Shown piece after piece: positions 1-6,417 of a stretch of DNA of 9,770 nt; the first letter of the stretch is position 1, and every line of letters begins with the position of its first letter. Origin of the DNA: JALEVB01 sp022768265. GTDB lineage: Bacteria; Bacillota_I; Bacilli_A; Erysipelotrichales; Erysipelotrichaceae. The stretch covers positions 1 to 9,770 of the forward strand of contig JAXFJE010000027.1 in assembly GCA_034168985.1 (NCBI GenBank). The letters run 5' to 3'. The translations under genes and the position numbers were made by a program. Below the pieces are notes generated by a model. That model did not search any database. It worked only from the letters and a program-made list of their open reading frames with translations, and had not been told where the DNA came from.

Positions 1-197
1 GCAATGGTGTCGATCTAATAGGTTATACCTGGTGGGGATGCATCGATCTAGTGTCAGCAGGAACAGGAGAGATGCGAAAACGCTATGGGTTCATCTATGT
101 AGATAAAGATGATGAAGGTAAAGGAACTTTTGCAAGAAGCAAGAAAGATAGTTTTTATTATTATCAAAAGATCATTAGTCAAAATGGCATTAAATAA
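1..197 (+). CDS. 6-phospho-beta-glucosidase (GH1), C-terminal fragment
   Basis: This is the 3' end of a gene that begins before the window; the first complete codon is at base 3 and the TAA stop is at 195-197. The 64 visible residues include GYTWWGCIDLVSAGTGEMRK followed by RYGFIYVD and an SKKDSFYYYQKII tail. This is the C-terminal signature of glycoside hydrolase family 1 phospho-beta-glucosidases (BglA/BglH type), which hydrolyse PTS-imported 6-phospho-beta-glucosides such as cellobiose-6P or salicin-6P in the cytoplasm. In the family this part carries the aglycone-side Trp and the residues near the phosphate pocket; the catalytic glutamates lie upstream, outside the window. GYTWWG replaces the more common GYTPWG, a mild substitution. 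The family assignment is confident; the exact sugar cannot be told from this fragment. Confidence 0.9.
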   Translation, partial: NGVDLIGYTWWGCIDLVSAGTGEMRKRYGFIYVDKDDEGKGTFARSKKDSFYYYQKIISQNGIK

Positions 198-224
198 AAC
201 GGCAGTTCCTTGTGAGCAAATTAG

Positions 225-253
225 TTGCGACTAACTTTTACGGCTGTTAGAAT
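225..253 (+). promoter_or_regulatory. Candidate promoter of the peroxiredoxin gene with an overlapping inverted repeat
   Basis: A -35-like TTGCGA (225-230) is followed after 17 nt by TAGAAT (248-253), which carries an upstream TG (245-246), so it is an extended -10. The start site would be near 260, leaving a leader of about 80 nt before the peroxiredoxin ATG. A 5-bp inverted repeat, TTAGT (221-225) and ACTAA (230-234) around TGCG, sits on the -35 and could be an operator. The same repeat is too short and lacks a proper U-run to be a good terminator for the upstream glucosidase gene. Assignment is by eye only. Confidence 0.45.
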
Positions 254-341
254 ATAACCATCAAAACGATATGAGACATAGGTTTAATAACAACCAGATT
301 ACCATGTCGTAATGTGTTACTTCAATAAGGAGGAAAACAAG

Positions 342-1025
342 ATGGAAGAAGTAAAGGAAATCTATTCAATGCCAAGAATTGGTGAAACTGCTCCAAGCTT
401 TGTTGCAAAAACAACGCAAGGGACCATTAACTTCCCAGAAGATTATAGAGGTAAATGGGTCATCTTATTCTCACATCCAGCTGATTTTACCCCAGTATGT
501 ACAACTGAATTTATGACATTTGCTAGCATGCAAGAAGAATTTAAAGCTATGAATGTTGAATTGATTGGTTTATCGATTGATAGTATCTTTGCACATATTG
601 CATGGCTTAGAACGATCAAGGAAAAGATCAAATGGAACGGATGGGAAAATTTGGAAATTACTTTCCCAGTTATCGAAGATATCAAGATGGAAGTCGCAAA
701 TAAATTTGGCATGATCTCGCCAAATGAATCAACTACCCAAGCTGTTAGAGCCGTCTTTTTCATTGATCCAGAGGCTAAGATAAGAACGATCATGTATTAT
801 CCGCAATCATTAGGACGTAATTTTGATGAGATCAAACGGGTTGTTCAAGGCTTACAAAAAGCTGATAAAGACGGCGTCGCCACCCCAGCAAACTGGCAAC
901 CAGGTGATGATGTGATCATGCCACCTCCAGGCTCATGTGGCTTAGCAAAAGAAAGGGTTGAAAGCAAAGCTGAAGATACTTATTGTTTAGACTGGTTCTT
1001 ATGCTTCAAAAAGGATCATCAATAG
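342..1025 (+). CDS. Peroxiredoxin, Prx6/ApTPx-type
   Basis: A 227-residue thiol peroxidase that would reduce H2O2 and alkyl hydroperoxides in the cytoplasm. The thioredoxin-fold AhpC/TSA domain spans about residues 12-145. The peroxidatic motif is HPADFTPVCTTEF, with T50 and peroxidatic C53; the conserved active-site Arg is R136 (AVRAVFFIDP). The C-terminal 1-cysPrx domain (about 150-200) and the length match the archaeal/bacterial Prx6 class. C215 and C221 (YCLDWFLC) have the 6-residue spacing of C207/C213 in Aeropyrum ApTPx, where one acts as resolving cysteine. C199 (GSCG) is an additional cysteine. I chose the ATG at 342 because AAGGAGG (327-333) lies 8 nt upstream; an in-frame ATG at 312 has no ribosome binding site. 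It is monocistronic, with its own promoter and a strong terminator. No AhpF-like reductase is nearby, so the electron donor is unknown. Confidence 0.93.
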   Translation: MEEVKEIYSMPRIGETAPSFVAKTTQGTINFPEDYRGKWVILFSHPADFTPVCTTEFMTFASMQEEFKAMNVELIGLSIDSIFAHIAWLRTIKEKIKWNGWENLEITFPVIEDIKMEVANKFGMISPNESTTQAVRAVFFIDPEAKIRTIMYYPQSLGRNFDEIKRVVQGLQKADKDGVATPANWQPGDDVIMPPPGSCGLAKERVESKAEDTYCLDWFLCFKKDHQ

Positions 1026-1031
1026 GTTATA

Positions 1032-1066
1032 AAAAAGCATCATGGCTAATCGTCATGATGCTTTTT
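1032..1066 (+). terminator. Intrinsic terminator after the peroxiredoxin gene, potentially bidirectional
   Basis: A perfect 13-bp stem, AAAAAGCATCATG (1032-1044) with CATGATGCTTTTT (1054-1066), closes a 9-nt loop and begins 6 nt after the stop codon. The T-run ends the right arm. On the minus strand the A-run of the left arm becomes the U-tract, so it could also stop transcripts arriving from the convergent aminopeptidase gene. Confidence 0.88.
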
Positions 1067-1071
1067 ATGCG

Positions 1072-1119
1072 GAAAAATTAATCACCCCATCTTAGAATAA
1101 CTAAGGTGAGGTGGTTAAT
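1072..1119 (-). terminator. Intrinsic terminator of the Xaa-Pro aminopeptidase gene
   Basis: A long hairpin with arms 1077-1095 and 1101-1119 and loop AATAA (1096-1100). Of 19 paired positions all but one are Watson-Crick or G-U when read on the minus strand. On that strand the stem is followed directly by TTTTT (complement of 1073-1077). It lies about 20 nt past the aminopeptidase stop codon, which is where its terminator should be. Confidence 0.8.
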
Positions 1120-1139
1120 CAGTGTTAATATATTTTAGC

Positions 1140-2384
1140 TTAATTCTGGTATTGTTTCATGAAAGCTTCAATATCATCGGCTTCTTTAATGATATCAGCG
1201 CTTAGATTGATACAACCATCATCGGTAACCAAGACATTATCTTCGATCCTGATACCAATATTTTCATCTTCTAGATATAAGCCTGGTTCGATCGTAAAGA
1301 CATTGCCAGGTTCTAATTGATAGTTAGCGATGGTGACATCATGGGTTTCTAAACCTAGCATATGAGATACCCCATGCCAGTAATAATCATTGACCTTTTT
1401 ACCATTTTCCAATAAGCCAATATCAGCCAATTCTTTTTCGTAGAAGTTGATTAGGGCGTTATTTAGTTCTCTTAATGTTAATCCAGGTTTAACCATGCTC
1501 ATGATCAATTTATTACCTTTAAGTACGATATCATATATTTGTCTTTGGCGAGGGGTAAATTTACCATTTACAGGGAAAGTGCGGGTGATATCTGCGTTAA
1601 GATATTGATAAGATGCGCCTAGATCGCATAAAACTAATTCATTATCCTTAACGATTTGATCATTGCTGGCATAATGCAATATCGTAGCATTTTTTCCACC
1701 GGCAACGATCGAAGGAAAAGAATGCTCACAAAGATTGCATTTTAAGACAAAGTCAAAATGGGCTTCTAATTCATTTTCCCTGATGCCAGCATGAGCATTT
1801 TTCATCATATTTTGGATTGCTAGATCAGTAACATGGATAGCTTGTTTTAGCTTGTTGATCTCATCTTCGTCTTTGATCATGCGTAATTTGGCCATGGCTG
1901 GTGCACTATTTAATATTGTAATATGCGGATATAATTCTTTTAACTTATTTGCAAAGATAGTTGCTTCGGTTAGTTGGTTGGCTTCTTGCTTGTTTAGGTC
2001 TAGATAAGCGTTGATCTGACTTGAACCATTGAAATTGCGGGACATAAGCGATGAAAGGACATCCCATAGTTCATTTATCTCATGAATGGCGTTGATACTG
2101 GATGTTTTAGCAGCTTGCTCTGGTAAGATCCTGCCTCCTACCCATTTAGCAAGCACTTCATCATAAGGTTCGATGAAAAGATATTCAAAATATTTTCCTT
2201 GGCATTTACCTATCAATAAGACCATATTTTCTTTATCTAGGCCTGTAAGCCAATAGAAATTACGATCAGTAGCAAAAGCATATTTTTCATCGCCTAATTT
2301 ATAAGGAGCTTTACCGCTGAAAAAGAAAGCTAGGGAATTATCGTTTAATTGTTTACTGAAATGTTCTCTTCTTGATTGAAACAT
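1140..2384 (-). CDS. pepP: Xaa-Pro aminopeptidase (M24B, aminopeptidase P)
   Basis: A 414-residue cytosolic dimetal exopeptidase that removes the N-terminal residue from peptides with proline in second position, a step in peptide utilisation. An AMP_N domain (about residues 1-130; SGKAPYK, TDRNFYWLTGL) precedes the creatinase-fold catalytic domain. All five metal ligands of the family are recognisable: D254 in LCDLGA, D265 in NADITRTF, H341 in HGVSHMLGLETHD, E366 in TIEPGLYL and E380 in RIEDNVLV. Length fits the family. Two in-frame ATGs occur at the start; the outer one (2390) begins only 1 nt after GGAGG (minus strand, 2396-2392), while the one at 2384 is spaced by 7 nt, so I use 2384. The gene stands alone, divergent from the riboswitch-controlled operon and convergent with the peroxiredoxin gene. 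pepP could also be called pepQ-like, but the AMP_N domain favours aminopeptidase P. Confidence 0.93.
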   Translation of the reverse strand: MFQSRREHFSKQLNDNSLAFFFSGKAPYKLGDEKYAFATDRNFYWLTGLDKENMVLLIGKCQGKYFEYLFIEPYDEVLAKWVGGRILPEQAAKTSSINAIHEINELWDVLSSLMSRNFNGSSQINAYLDLNKQEANQLTEATIFANKLKELYPHITILNSAPAMAKLRMIKDEDEINKLKQAIHVTDLAIQNMMKNAHAGIRENELEAHFDFVLKCNLCEHSFPSIVAGGKNATILHYASNDQIVKDNELVLCDLGASYQYLNADITRTFPVNGKFTPRQRQIYDIVLKGNKLIMSMVKPGLTLRELNNALINFYEKELADIGLLENGKKVNDYYWHGVSHMLGLETHDVTIANYQLEPGNVFTIEPGLYLEDENIGIRIEDNVLVTDDGCINLSADIIKEADDIEAFMKQYQN

Positions 2385-2407
2385 ATACATACCTCCATAT
2401 GTTAGTA

Positions 2408-2416
2408 ATTATAGCA
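2408..2416 (-). promoter_or_regulatory. Extended -10 promoter of the aminopeptidase gene
   Basis: Read on the minus strand, 2416-2408 is TGCTATAAT, a perfect extended -10 (TGnTATAAT). Transcription would start near 2401, giving a leader of only about 17 nt that just contains the GGAGG. No good -35 is visible 16-18 nt upstream, which is acceptable for an extended -10 promoter. The element is one arm of an inverted repeat whose other arm (2456-2465) is an identical box facing the other way. Confidence 0.6.
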
Positions 2417-2476
2417 CGAATAATGAAATGCTTATTTATATTTATTAGGGAAAGATGCTATAATTGTTGTGTGTTA

Positions 2477-2505
2477 TAGACAAAGAAATTGATATTTGTT
2501 ATAAT
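2477..2505 (+). promoter_or_regulatory. Main promoter of the riboswitch-controlled operon
   Basis: TAGACA (2477-2482, one mismatch to TTGACA), a 17-nt spacer and TATAAT (2500-2505) with an upstream TG (2497-2498) make a near-consensus sigma-A promoter. The predicted start near 2512 lies just before the riboswitch aptamer at 2526, so the transcript would begin almost directly with the aptamer. A second possible box, TGCTATAAT at 2456-2464, lies upstream and could be a weaker alternative promoter. Confidence 0.72.
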
Positions 2506-2525
2506 ACTTACGTTTTTTTTGATCG

Positions 2526-2592
2526 ATCATATATGGTGCAAATATGGTGCGCTAAGTTTCTACCCGGTTACCGTAAATTTCCGGACTATGAT
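2526..2592 (+). ncRNA. Purine riboswitch aptamer, guanine-type
   Basis: Conserved elements appear in order. P1 is AUCAUA (2526-2531) paired with UAUGAU (2587-2592). P2 is about 6-7 bp (2534-2540 with 2548-2554) and is closed by the 7-nt loop AAUAUGG. J2/3 carries GUUUCUACC (2556-2564). P3 has loop ACCGUAA (2570-2576). The GG of L2 (2546-2547) can make the loop-loop pairs with CC of L3 (2571-2572). The specificity position (C74 in B. subtilis xpt numbering) is C2586 in GGACUAUG, indicating guanine/hypoxanthine rather than adenine; U51 (2561) is kept, so it is not the known 2'-deoxyguanosine type. Oddities are J1/2 one nucleotide short, J2/3 one longer, and P3 one pair longer with two U-U mismatches. 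Confidence 0.92.
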
Positions 2593-2614
2593 GATATTTT
2601 TGAAGAGGATCTTT

Positions 2615-2654
2615 GGCTTCTATATATCACATATAGAAGCCTTTATATTTTTAT
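2615..2654 (+). terminator. Riboswitch expression platform: intrinsic terminator
   Basis: An 11-bp stem, GGCTTCTATAT (2615-2625) with ATATAGAAGCC (2631-2641), and a 5-nt loop are followed by a U-rich tail from 2642. It lies between the aptamer and the first gene. An alternative antiterminator can form: 2586-2589 with 2633-2636, TGATAT (2592-2597) with ATATCA (2624-2629), and GAAG (2602-2605) with CTTC (2617-2620). This uses the 3' strand of P1 and both terminator arms, so aptamer and antiterminator exclude each other. Ligand binding should therefore favour termination (an OFF switch), as in other guanine riboswitches. Pairing was worked out by eye. Confidence 0.82.
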
Positions 2655-2674
2655 AGCGAAAAGGGGAAAAACGA

Positions 2675-3508
2675 ATGAAAAAAAATATGCCGTATTTATT
2701 CTTGCTACCAGGAATCGTGTTGTTGATCTTTTTCTTGATGGTACCATTATTTACGATCTTATGGCCAACATTATTTCCAGATGGGTTTTCGTTGAGCTCA
2801 TATACTAGCTTTTTTACTGATGAGTATTATATTGAGATACTTATGCGAACGATTCGGATTGCGTTGATTTCTGCAATCGTTTGCATCGTGTTAGGGGTAC
2901 CAACAGCCTATTTTATTTCAAGATGCAATGCTAAATGGAAAGGAATACTGATTGCAGTATCCATCTTTCCGATGTTGACCAATTCCGTAGTTAGATCATT
3001 TGCATGGATCAATATCTTGGGGAAAAATGGCGTTATTAATAATATGTTGATGGCATTAGGAATCATCAAAGAACCAATAGGTATGTTATATACGGAATTT
3101 TCCGTTTTGATAGGTACGATATATTTGTTTTTACCATTGATGATCATGACTTTGGTAGGGGTCATGGATCATATTGATAATGATATGATGGAGGCAGCAG
3201 AAAGTTTAGGAGCAAACAAATTAACGGCTTTTATGAAAGTGGTATTACCTTTAAGCGTACCAGGTATCATTACAGGAGCCGTGCTAGTATTTACAGGAGC
3301 CCTTACAGCATATACTACCCCACAATTATTAGGGGGAAATAAATCGTTGGTCTTAGCTACGCTGATTTATCAAAGAGCCATGACCTTAAACGATTGGGCA
3401 GGAGCTGGAGTTATTGCAGCGGTGATGATCATCATTACATTGGTTGTAATGAAAGGTTTAAACATCGTGGCAGCGAAATTAGATAAGCGAGGTGAAGTTG
3501 ATGCGTAG
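2675..3508 (+). CDS. ABC transporter permease, PotB-like
   Basis: A 277-residue inner-membrane permease with about six hydrophobic segments (roughly 6-29, 60-83, 91-112, 140-164, 196-218, 240-266). The cytoplasmic coupling (EAA) loop is at about 173-192, EAAESLGANKLTAFMKVVLP, which contacts the ATPase. The segment TPQLLGGNKSLVLATLI is typical of the PotB/spermidine-putrescine family. It would form half of the membrane channel with the next gene's product. The ATG at 2675 has AAGGGG (2661-2666) 8 nt upstream and is the first gene after the riboswitch terminator. Family annotation alone would say polyamine uptake; the riboswitch and downstream deaminases suggest a purine-related substrate instead. 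The permease sequence itself does not decide this. Confidence 0.9.
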   Translation: MKKNMPYLFLLPGIVLLIFFLMVPLFTILWPTLFPDGFSLSSYTSFFTDEYYIEILMRTIRIALISAIVCIVLGVPTAYFISRCNAKWKGILIAVSIFPMLTNSVVRSFAWINILGKNGVINNMLMALGIIKEPIGMLYTEFSVLIGTIYLFLPLMIMTLVGVMDHIDNDMMEAAESLGANKLTAFMKVVLPLSVPGIITGAVLVFTGALTAYTTPQLLGGNKSLVLATLIYQRAMTLNDWAGAGVIAAVMIIITLVVMKGLNIVAAKLDKRGEVDA

Positions 3509-4283
3509 ATATAAGGGGTTGACAGTATTTGCCATTTTGGTATTTGCTTTTCTATTTGTACCTTTGTTGATCATTGCCGTTACGGCATTTGGAAGTGAAC
3601 CTACGATCACTTTTCCGATCAAAGGTTTTTCATTAGCATGGTTTGCTAAAGCACTAAGCTCGGATTCATTTAGGAAAGCTTTTGCTTTAAGCATGGAAAT
3701 TGCTTTTTTAGCAACCCTGTTAGCGTTGATCGTGGGCATCCCTGCAGCGTATGCCTTGTCAAGACATAGTATCAAAGGACGTAAATTGATCAAAAACTTT
3801 TTCTTATCACCAACGATCGTACCAGGTATCGTTGTTGGTTATGCCTTATTTCAATTTGTGGTCATCAAATTACGTTTACCAGTATTCCAAGGGTTATTAT
3901 TAGGGCATTTCTTGGTGGTATTGCCATATATCATTCGGGTAGTAGGCGGTTCTTTGGAACAATTTGATTATTCTATTGAAGAAGTGGCATGGAGCCTTGG
4001 GTGTAATAAACCATTAGCTTTTTTCAAAGTAGTGCTTCCTAATATATCTAGTGGGATCATTTCTGCATTTTTATTAGCGTTTATAAATTCCTTTAATAAT
4101 ATTCCCGTATCAATGTTTCTAAGTGGTCCAGGAATAACGACCTTACCAGCATCATTGATGAGCTATGTTGAATATAATTATGATCCAACCGTATCGGCGG
4201 TTTCAGTTTTGTTGATGCTAGCAACGATCATCATCATGTTTATCGTAGAAAAAACTTTAGGCATTTCGGCCTTAGCTAAGTAG
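3501..4283 (+). CDS. ABC transporter permease, PotC-like
   Basis: A 260-residue second permease with about six membrane segments. Its EAA loop at about residues 161-180 (EEVAWSLGCNKPLAFFKVVLP) matches the PotC family, and it should pair with the preceding permease. The coding sequence overlaps the end of that gene by 8 nt, which suggests translational coupling. Upstream in-frame GTG (3492) and TTG (3498) codons are possible, but GAGGTG (3489-3494) sits 6 nt before the ATG at 3501, so I use that ATG. The downstream ATPase gene's AGGAGG begins inside this gene's stop codon region (4282-4287). Substrate: see the binding protein; polyamine is the default family label, purine-type is inferred from context. 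Confidence 0.9.
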   Translation: MRRYKGLTVFAILVFAFLFVPLLIIAVTAFGSEPTITFPIKGFSLAWFAKALSSDSFRKAFALSMEIAFLATLLALIVGIPAAYALSRHSIKGRKLIKNFFLSPTIVPGIVVGYALFQFVVIKLRLPVFQGLLLGHFLVVLPYIIRVVGGSLEQFDYSIEEVAWSLGCNKPLAFFKVVLPNISSGIISAFLLAFINSFNNIPVSMFLSGPGITTLPASLMSYVEYNYDPTVSAVSVLLMLATIIIMFIVEKTLGISALAK

Positions 4284-4292
4284 GAGGAAAGT

Positions 4293-5324
4293 ATGGCATT
4301 TGTAGATTTAAAAGATATCTGTGTAAGCTATGATGGCAAGAATAATATCTTAGAAGGTTTGAACTTACAGATCAAGGAAGGGGAATTAGTTTCCTTATTA
4401 GGTCCTTCAGGCTGCGGAAAGACCACGACCCTAAGAGTGGTGGCTGGTTATATTGATACCAAAAGCGGAGAGTTTTTGGTCGATGGTCAAAATTACACCA
4501 AGGTTCCAGTGCATAAACGTAATTTTGGTATCGTTTTTCAAAGCTATGCCTTGTTTCCTCATCTAACGGTTAAAGAAAATGTTGCATTTGGCTTAAAGAT
4601 GCGCAAGATGGATAAAGCCATCATCGAGCAAAAGGTTGATGCGATGTTAGAGGTATGCGGACTTAGTGAATATAAAGATCGTTTACCAAAGCAAATGTCG
4701 GGGGGACAACGTCAAAGGGTCGCCCTAGCTAGAGCGTTGGTCATAGAACCTAAATTATTATTGCTTGATGAACCATTATCCAATCTAGATGCTAAATTAC
4801 GCATTCAAATGCGGGTGGAAATAAAACGTTTGCAAAAACAATTAGGTATCACAACAATTTTTGTAACGCATGATCAAGAAGAGTGCTTCTCGATCTCTGA
4901 TCGTGTAGCGGTCATGAACAAGGGCGTAATTGAGCAATATGACACGCCAGAAAATATTTATGCTCATCCTAAGACAGAATTTGTTGCCCGTTTTATTGGG
5001 TTTGAAAATTTCATCGATGTTACTAAAAAAGAGTCAGGGATATATCAAGCTAAAGACCATATCTTCCATGTTGATACGCAAGAAATGCAAAATGATACCA
5101 AGATCACTATTCGCCCAGATGATATCGAGATTCTAGACGCTCCTTGTAAAGAAAATGGAGTATCTGGTATGATTCAGGTGCGTACATTCTTAGGTAAAAG
5201 CTATCAATACGAAGTTAAGACCGATATCGGGACTTTGATCGTCAATGGAGATGGTAATAAAGTGTATGAGACAGGAGATACCTTACATTTGTATCTACCT
5301 TCCCATAAAATTGTTCTTGTTTAA
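4293..5324 (+). CDS. ABC transporter ATP-binding protein, PotA-like
   Basis: A 343-residue ATPase that powers the importer at the inner face of the membrane. Visible motifs: Walker A GPSGCGKTT (37-45), Q-loop Q83 in VFQSYALFPH, ABC signature MSGGQRQR (135-142), Walker B LLLLDE (155-160), D-loop SNLD (163-166) and H-loop H193 in VTHDQEE. A C-terminal TOBE-type domain (about 270-343; TIRPDDIEI) is typical of the PotA/MalK/FbpC class of importer ATPases. The catalytic residues are all present, so it should be active. AGGAGG (4282-4287) is 5 nt before the ATG. It lies between the permease and binding-protein genes in the usual pot order BCAD. Confidence 0.93.
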   Translation: MAFVDLKDICVSYDGKNNILEGLNLQIKEGELVSLLGPSGCGKTTTLRVVAGYIDTKSGEFLVDGQNYTKVPVHKRNFGIVFQSYALFPHLTVKENVAFGLKMRKMDKAIIEQKVDAMLEVCGLSEYKDRLPKQMSGGQRQRVALARALVIEPKLLLLDEPLSNLDAKLRIQMRVEIKRLQKQLGITTIFVTHDQEECFSISDRVAVMNKGVIEQYDTPENIYAHPKTEFVARFIGFENFIDVTKKESGIYQAKDHIFHVDTQEMQNDTKITIRPDDIEILDAPCKENGVSGMIQVRTFLGKSYQYEVKTDIGTLIVNGDGNKVYETGDTLHLYLPSHKIVLV

Positions 5325-5348
5325 TAAATAGGAGGGAAAGAAAAGAAC

Positions 5349-6404
5349 ATGAAGAAATTAGTTTATCTAATGCTATGCGCGGCAATGGTGCTAGGAATTA
5401 GTGGTTGTTCATCTACAACCAATGAAGAAGCATCAACAGGTTGTACATTAACGGTTTCTACATTCCAATTAAGTGAAGACATCGTTAATGAAGATATCGT
5501 CAAACCATTTGAAGAAAAGTATAACTGTGATGTCATTACTGATCTAGGTAATGCAGCAGATCGTTATACTAAATTGCAAAATAACCCAGAAAGCGGTATT
5601 GATGTTATCGAGCTAAACCAATCAACAGCGGCTCGTGGTTATGAAGCCGGTCTGTTTGAAACTTTAGATAGTAGCAAAGTTACTAATTTAGGGGAGTTGA
5701 TTGCTCCAGCTAAAGCAATGCAAGAAGCTAGTGGCTATGGACCAGCTTTTGTTATTCAAAGTGTTGGTATCGTATATGACAAAGAAGCTGTTGGATATGA
5801 AATCACTTCTTGGGATGATCTATGGAATGAAGATCTAGCAGGAGCTATCGCCATTCCTGATATCACAACAACATTTGGTCCTGCAATGGTTTATATCGCA
5901 AGCGAACATGCAGGTCAAGATATTACTGTAGATAATGGCGAAGCAGCATTTAAGGCTTTAGAAGAAATCAAACCTAATGTTGTTAAAACTTATACTAAGT
6001 CTTCAGATCTAGCTAATATGTTTGCAGCAGGAGAAATCAAAGCGGCAGTTGTTGGAGATTTTGCTGTACCTAATATCCAAAAAGCGGCAAATCAAGTTGT
6101 TTATATGGTTCCAGAAAGTGGAACATATGCTAACTTCAATACGATTGATGTCGTAGCATCATCTGACAATAAAGAAATGGCTTATAAATATATCGAATGG
6201 CGTATTTCGCAACAATTGCAAGCAGTAACAAGCTTATCATTAAATGAAGGCCCTACTAATGCAAATGTTGAATTAAATGAAGAACAAGCAAAGAACCTAA
6301 CTTATGGTAAAGTAGCAGAAAATGCTAAGACCATTGATTATACATTCGTTAATCCATTATTGCCAGAATGGACCGATCAATGGAATCGTATCCTTAATCG
6401 TTAA
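5349..6404 (+). CDS. ABC transporter substrate-binding lipoprotein, PotD-like
   Basis: A 351-residue exported lipoprotein. The N-terminus MKKLVYLMLCAAMVLGISGC is a type II signal peptide with lipobox ISGC, so C20 would be lipidated and the protein anchored outside the membrane. The rest is a periplasmic-binding-protein fold of the PotD/PotF (SBP_bac_8-like) group: IDVIELNQSTAARGYEAGLF (84-103), LWNEDLAGAIAIPD (158-171), MVPESGTYANFNTIDVVASS (253-272) and GPTNANVEL (301-309) line up with PotD landmarks. In a by-eye alignment, positions that bind spermidine in E. coli PotD (D168, E171, W229, W255, D257) are not conserved here; they fall on about I172, T175, V234/V235, N262 and N264. So a polyamine is unlikely and another ligand, perhaps a purine, is inferred. 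GGAGGG (5331-5336) is 12 nt from the ATG, rather long spacing. Confidence 0.88.
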   Translation: MKKLVYLMLCAAMVLGISGCSSTTNEEASTGCTLTVSTFQLSEDIVNEDIVKPFEEKYNCDVITDLGNAADRYTKLQNNPESGIDVIELNQSTAARGYEAGLFETLDSSKVTNLGELIAPAKAMQEASGYGPAFVIQSVGIVYDKEAVGYEITSWDDLWNEDLAGAIAIPDITTTFGPAMVYIASEHAGQDITVDNGEAAFKALEEIKPNVVKTYTKSSDLANMFAAGEIKAAVVGDFAVPNIQKAANQVVYMVPESGTYANFNTIDVVASSDNKEMAYKYIEWRISQQLQAVTSLSLNEGPTNANVELNEEQAKNLTYGKVAENAKTIDYTFVNPLLPEWTDQWNRILNR

Positions 6405-6417
6405 TTGAGGTAAGCTT

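Noticed and set aside
312..341. Upstream in-frame ATG for the peroxiredoxin
   Set aside because: No Shine-Dalgarno precedes it, while AAGGAGG lies between it and the ATG at 342; the extra 10 residues are not family-like.
443..793. Antisense open frame inside the peroxiredoxin gene
   Set aside because: It is a shadow frame of a clearly conserved coding region, without its own ribosome binding site or family features. The same applies to antisense frames inside the permease, AdeC-like and amidohydrolase genes.
2526..2592. Adenine or 2'-deoxyguanosine riboswitch class
   Set aside because: The specificity base is C (2586), not U as in adenine aptamers, and UUUCUACC keeps the U51-equivalent that known 2'-deoxyguanosine aptamers change.
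2464..2808. Plus-strand open frame of 114 codons across the leader region
   Set aside because: It runs through the promoter, the riboswitch and its terminator and then overlaps the PotB-like gene in another frame. It has no ribosome binding site and no recognisable protein.
3492..3500. GTG start for the PotC-like permease
   Set aside because: GTG at 3492 lies within the GAGGTG that serves the ATG at 3501; the shorter product still has the full first membrane segment.
4930..5136. Small plus-strand open frame inside the PotA-like ATPase gene
   Set aside because: It overlaps the conserved ATPase in another frame and its composition is that of a frame-shifted translation.
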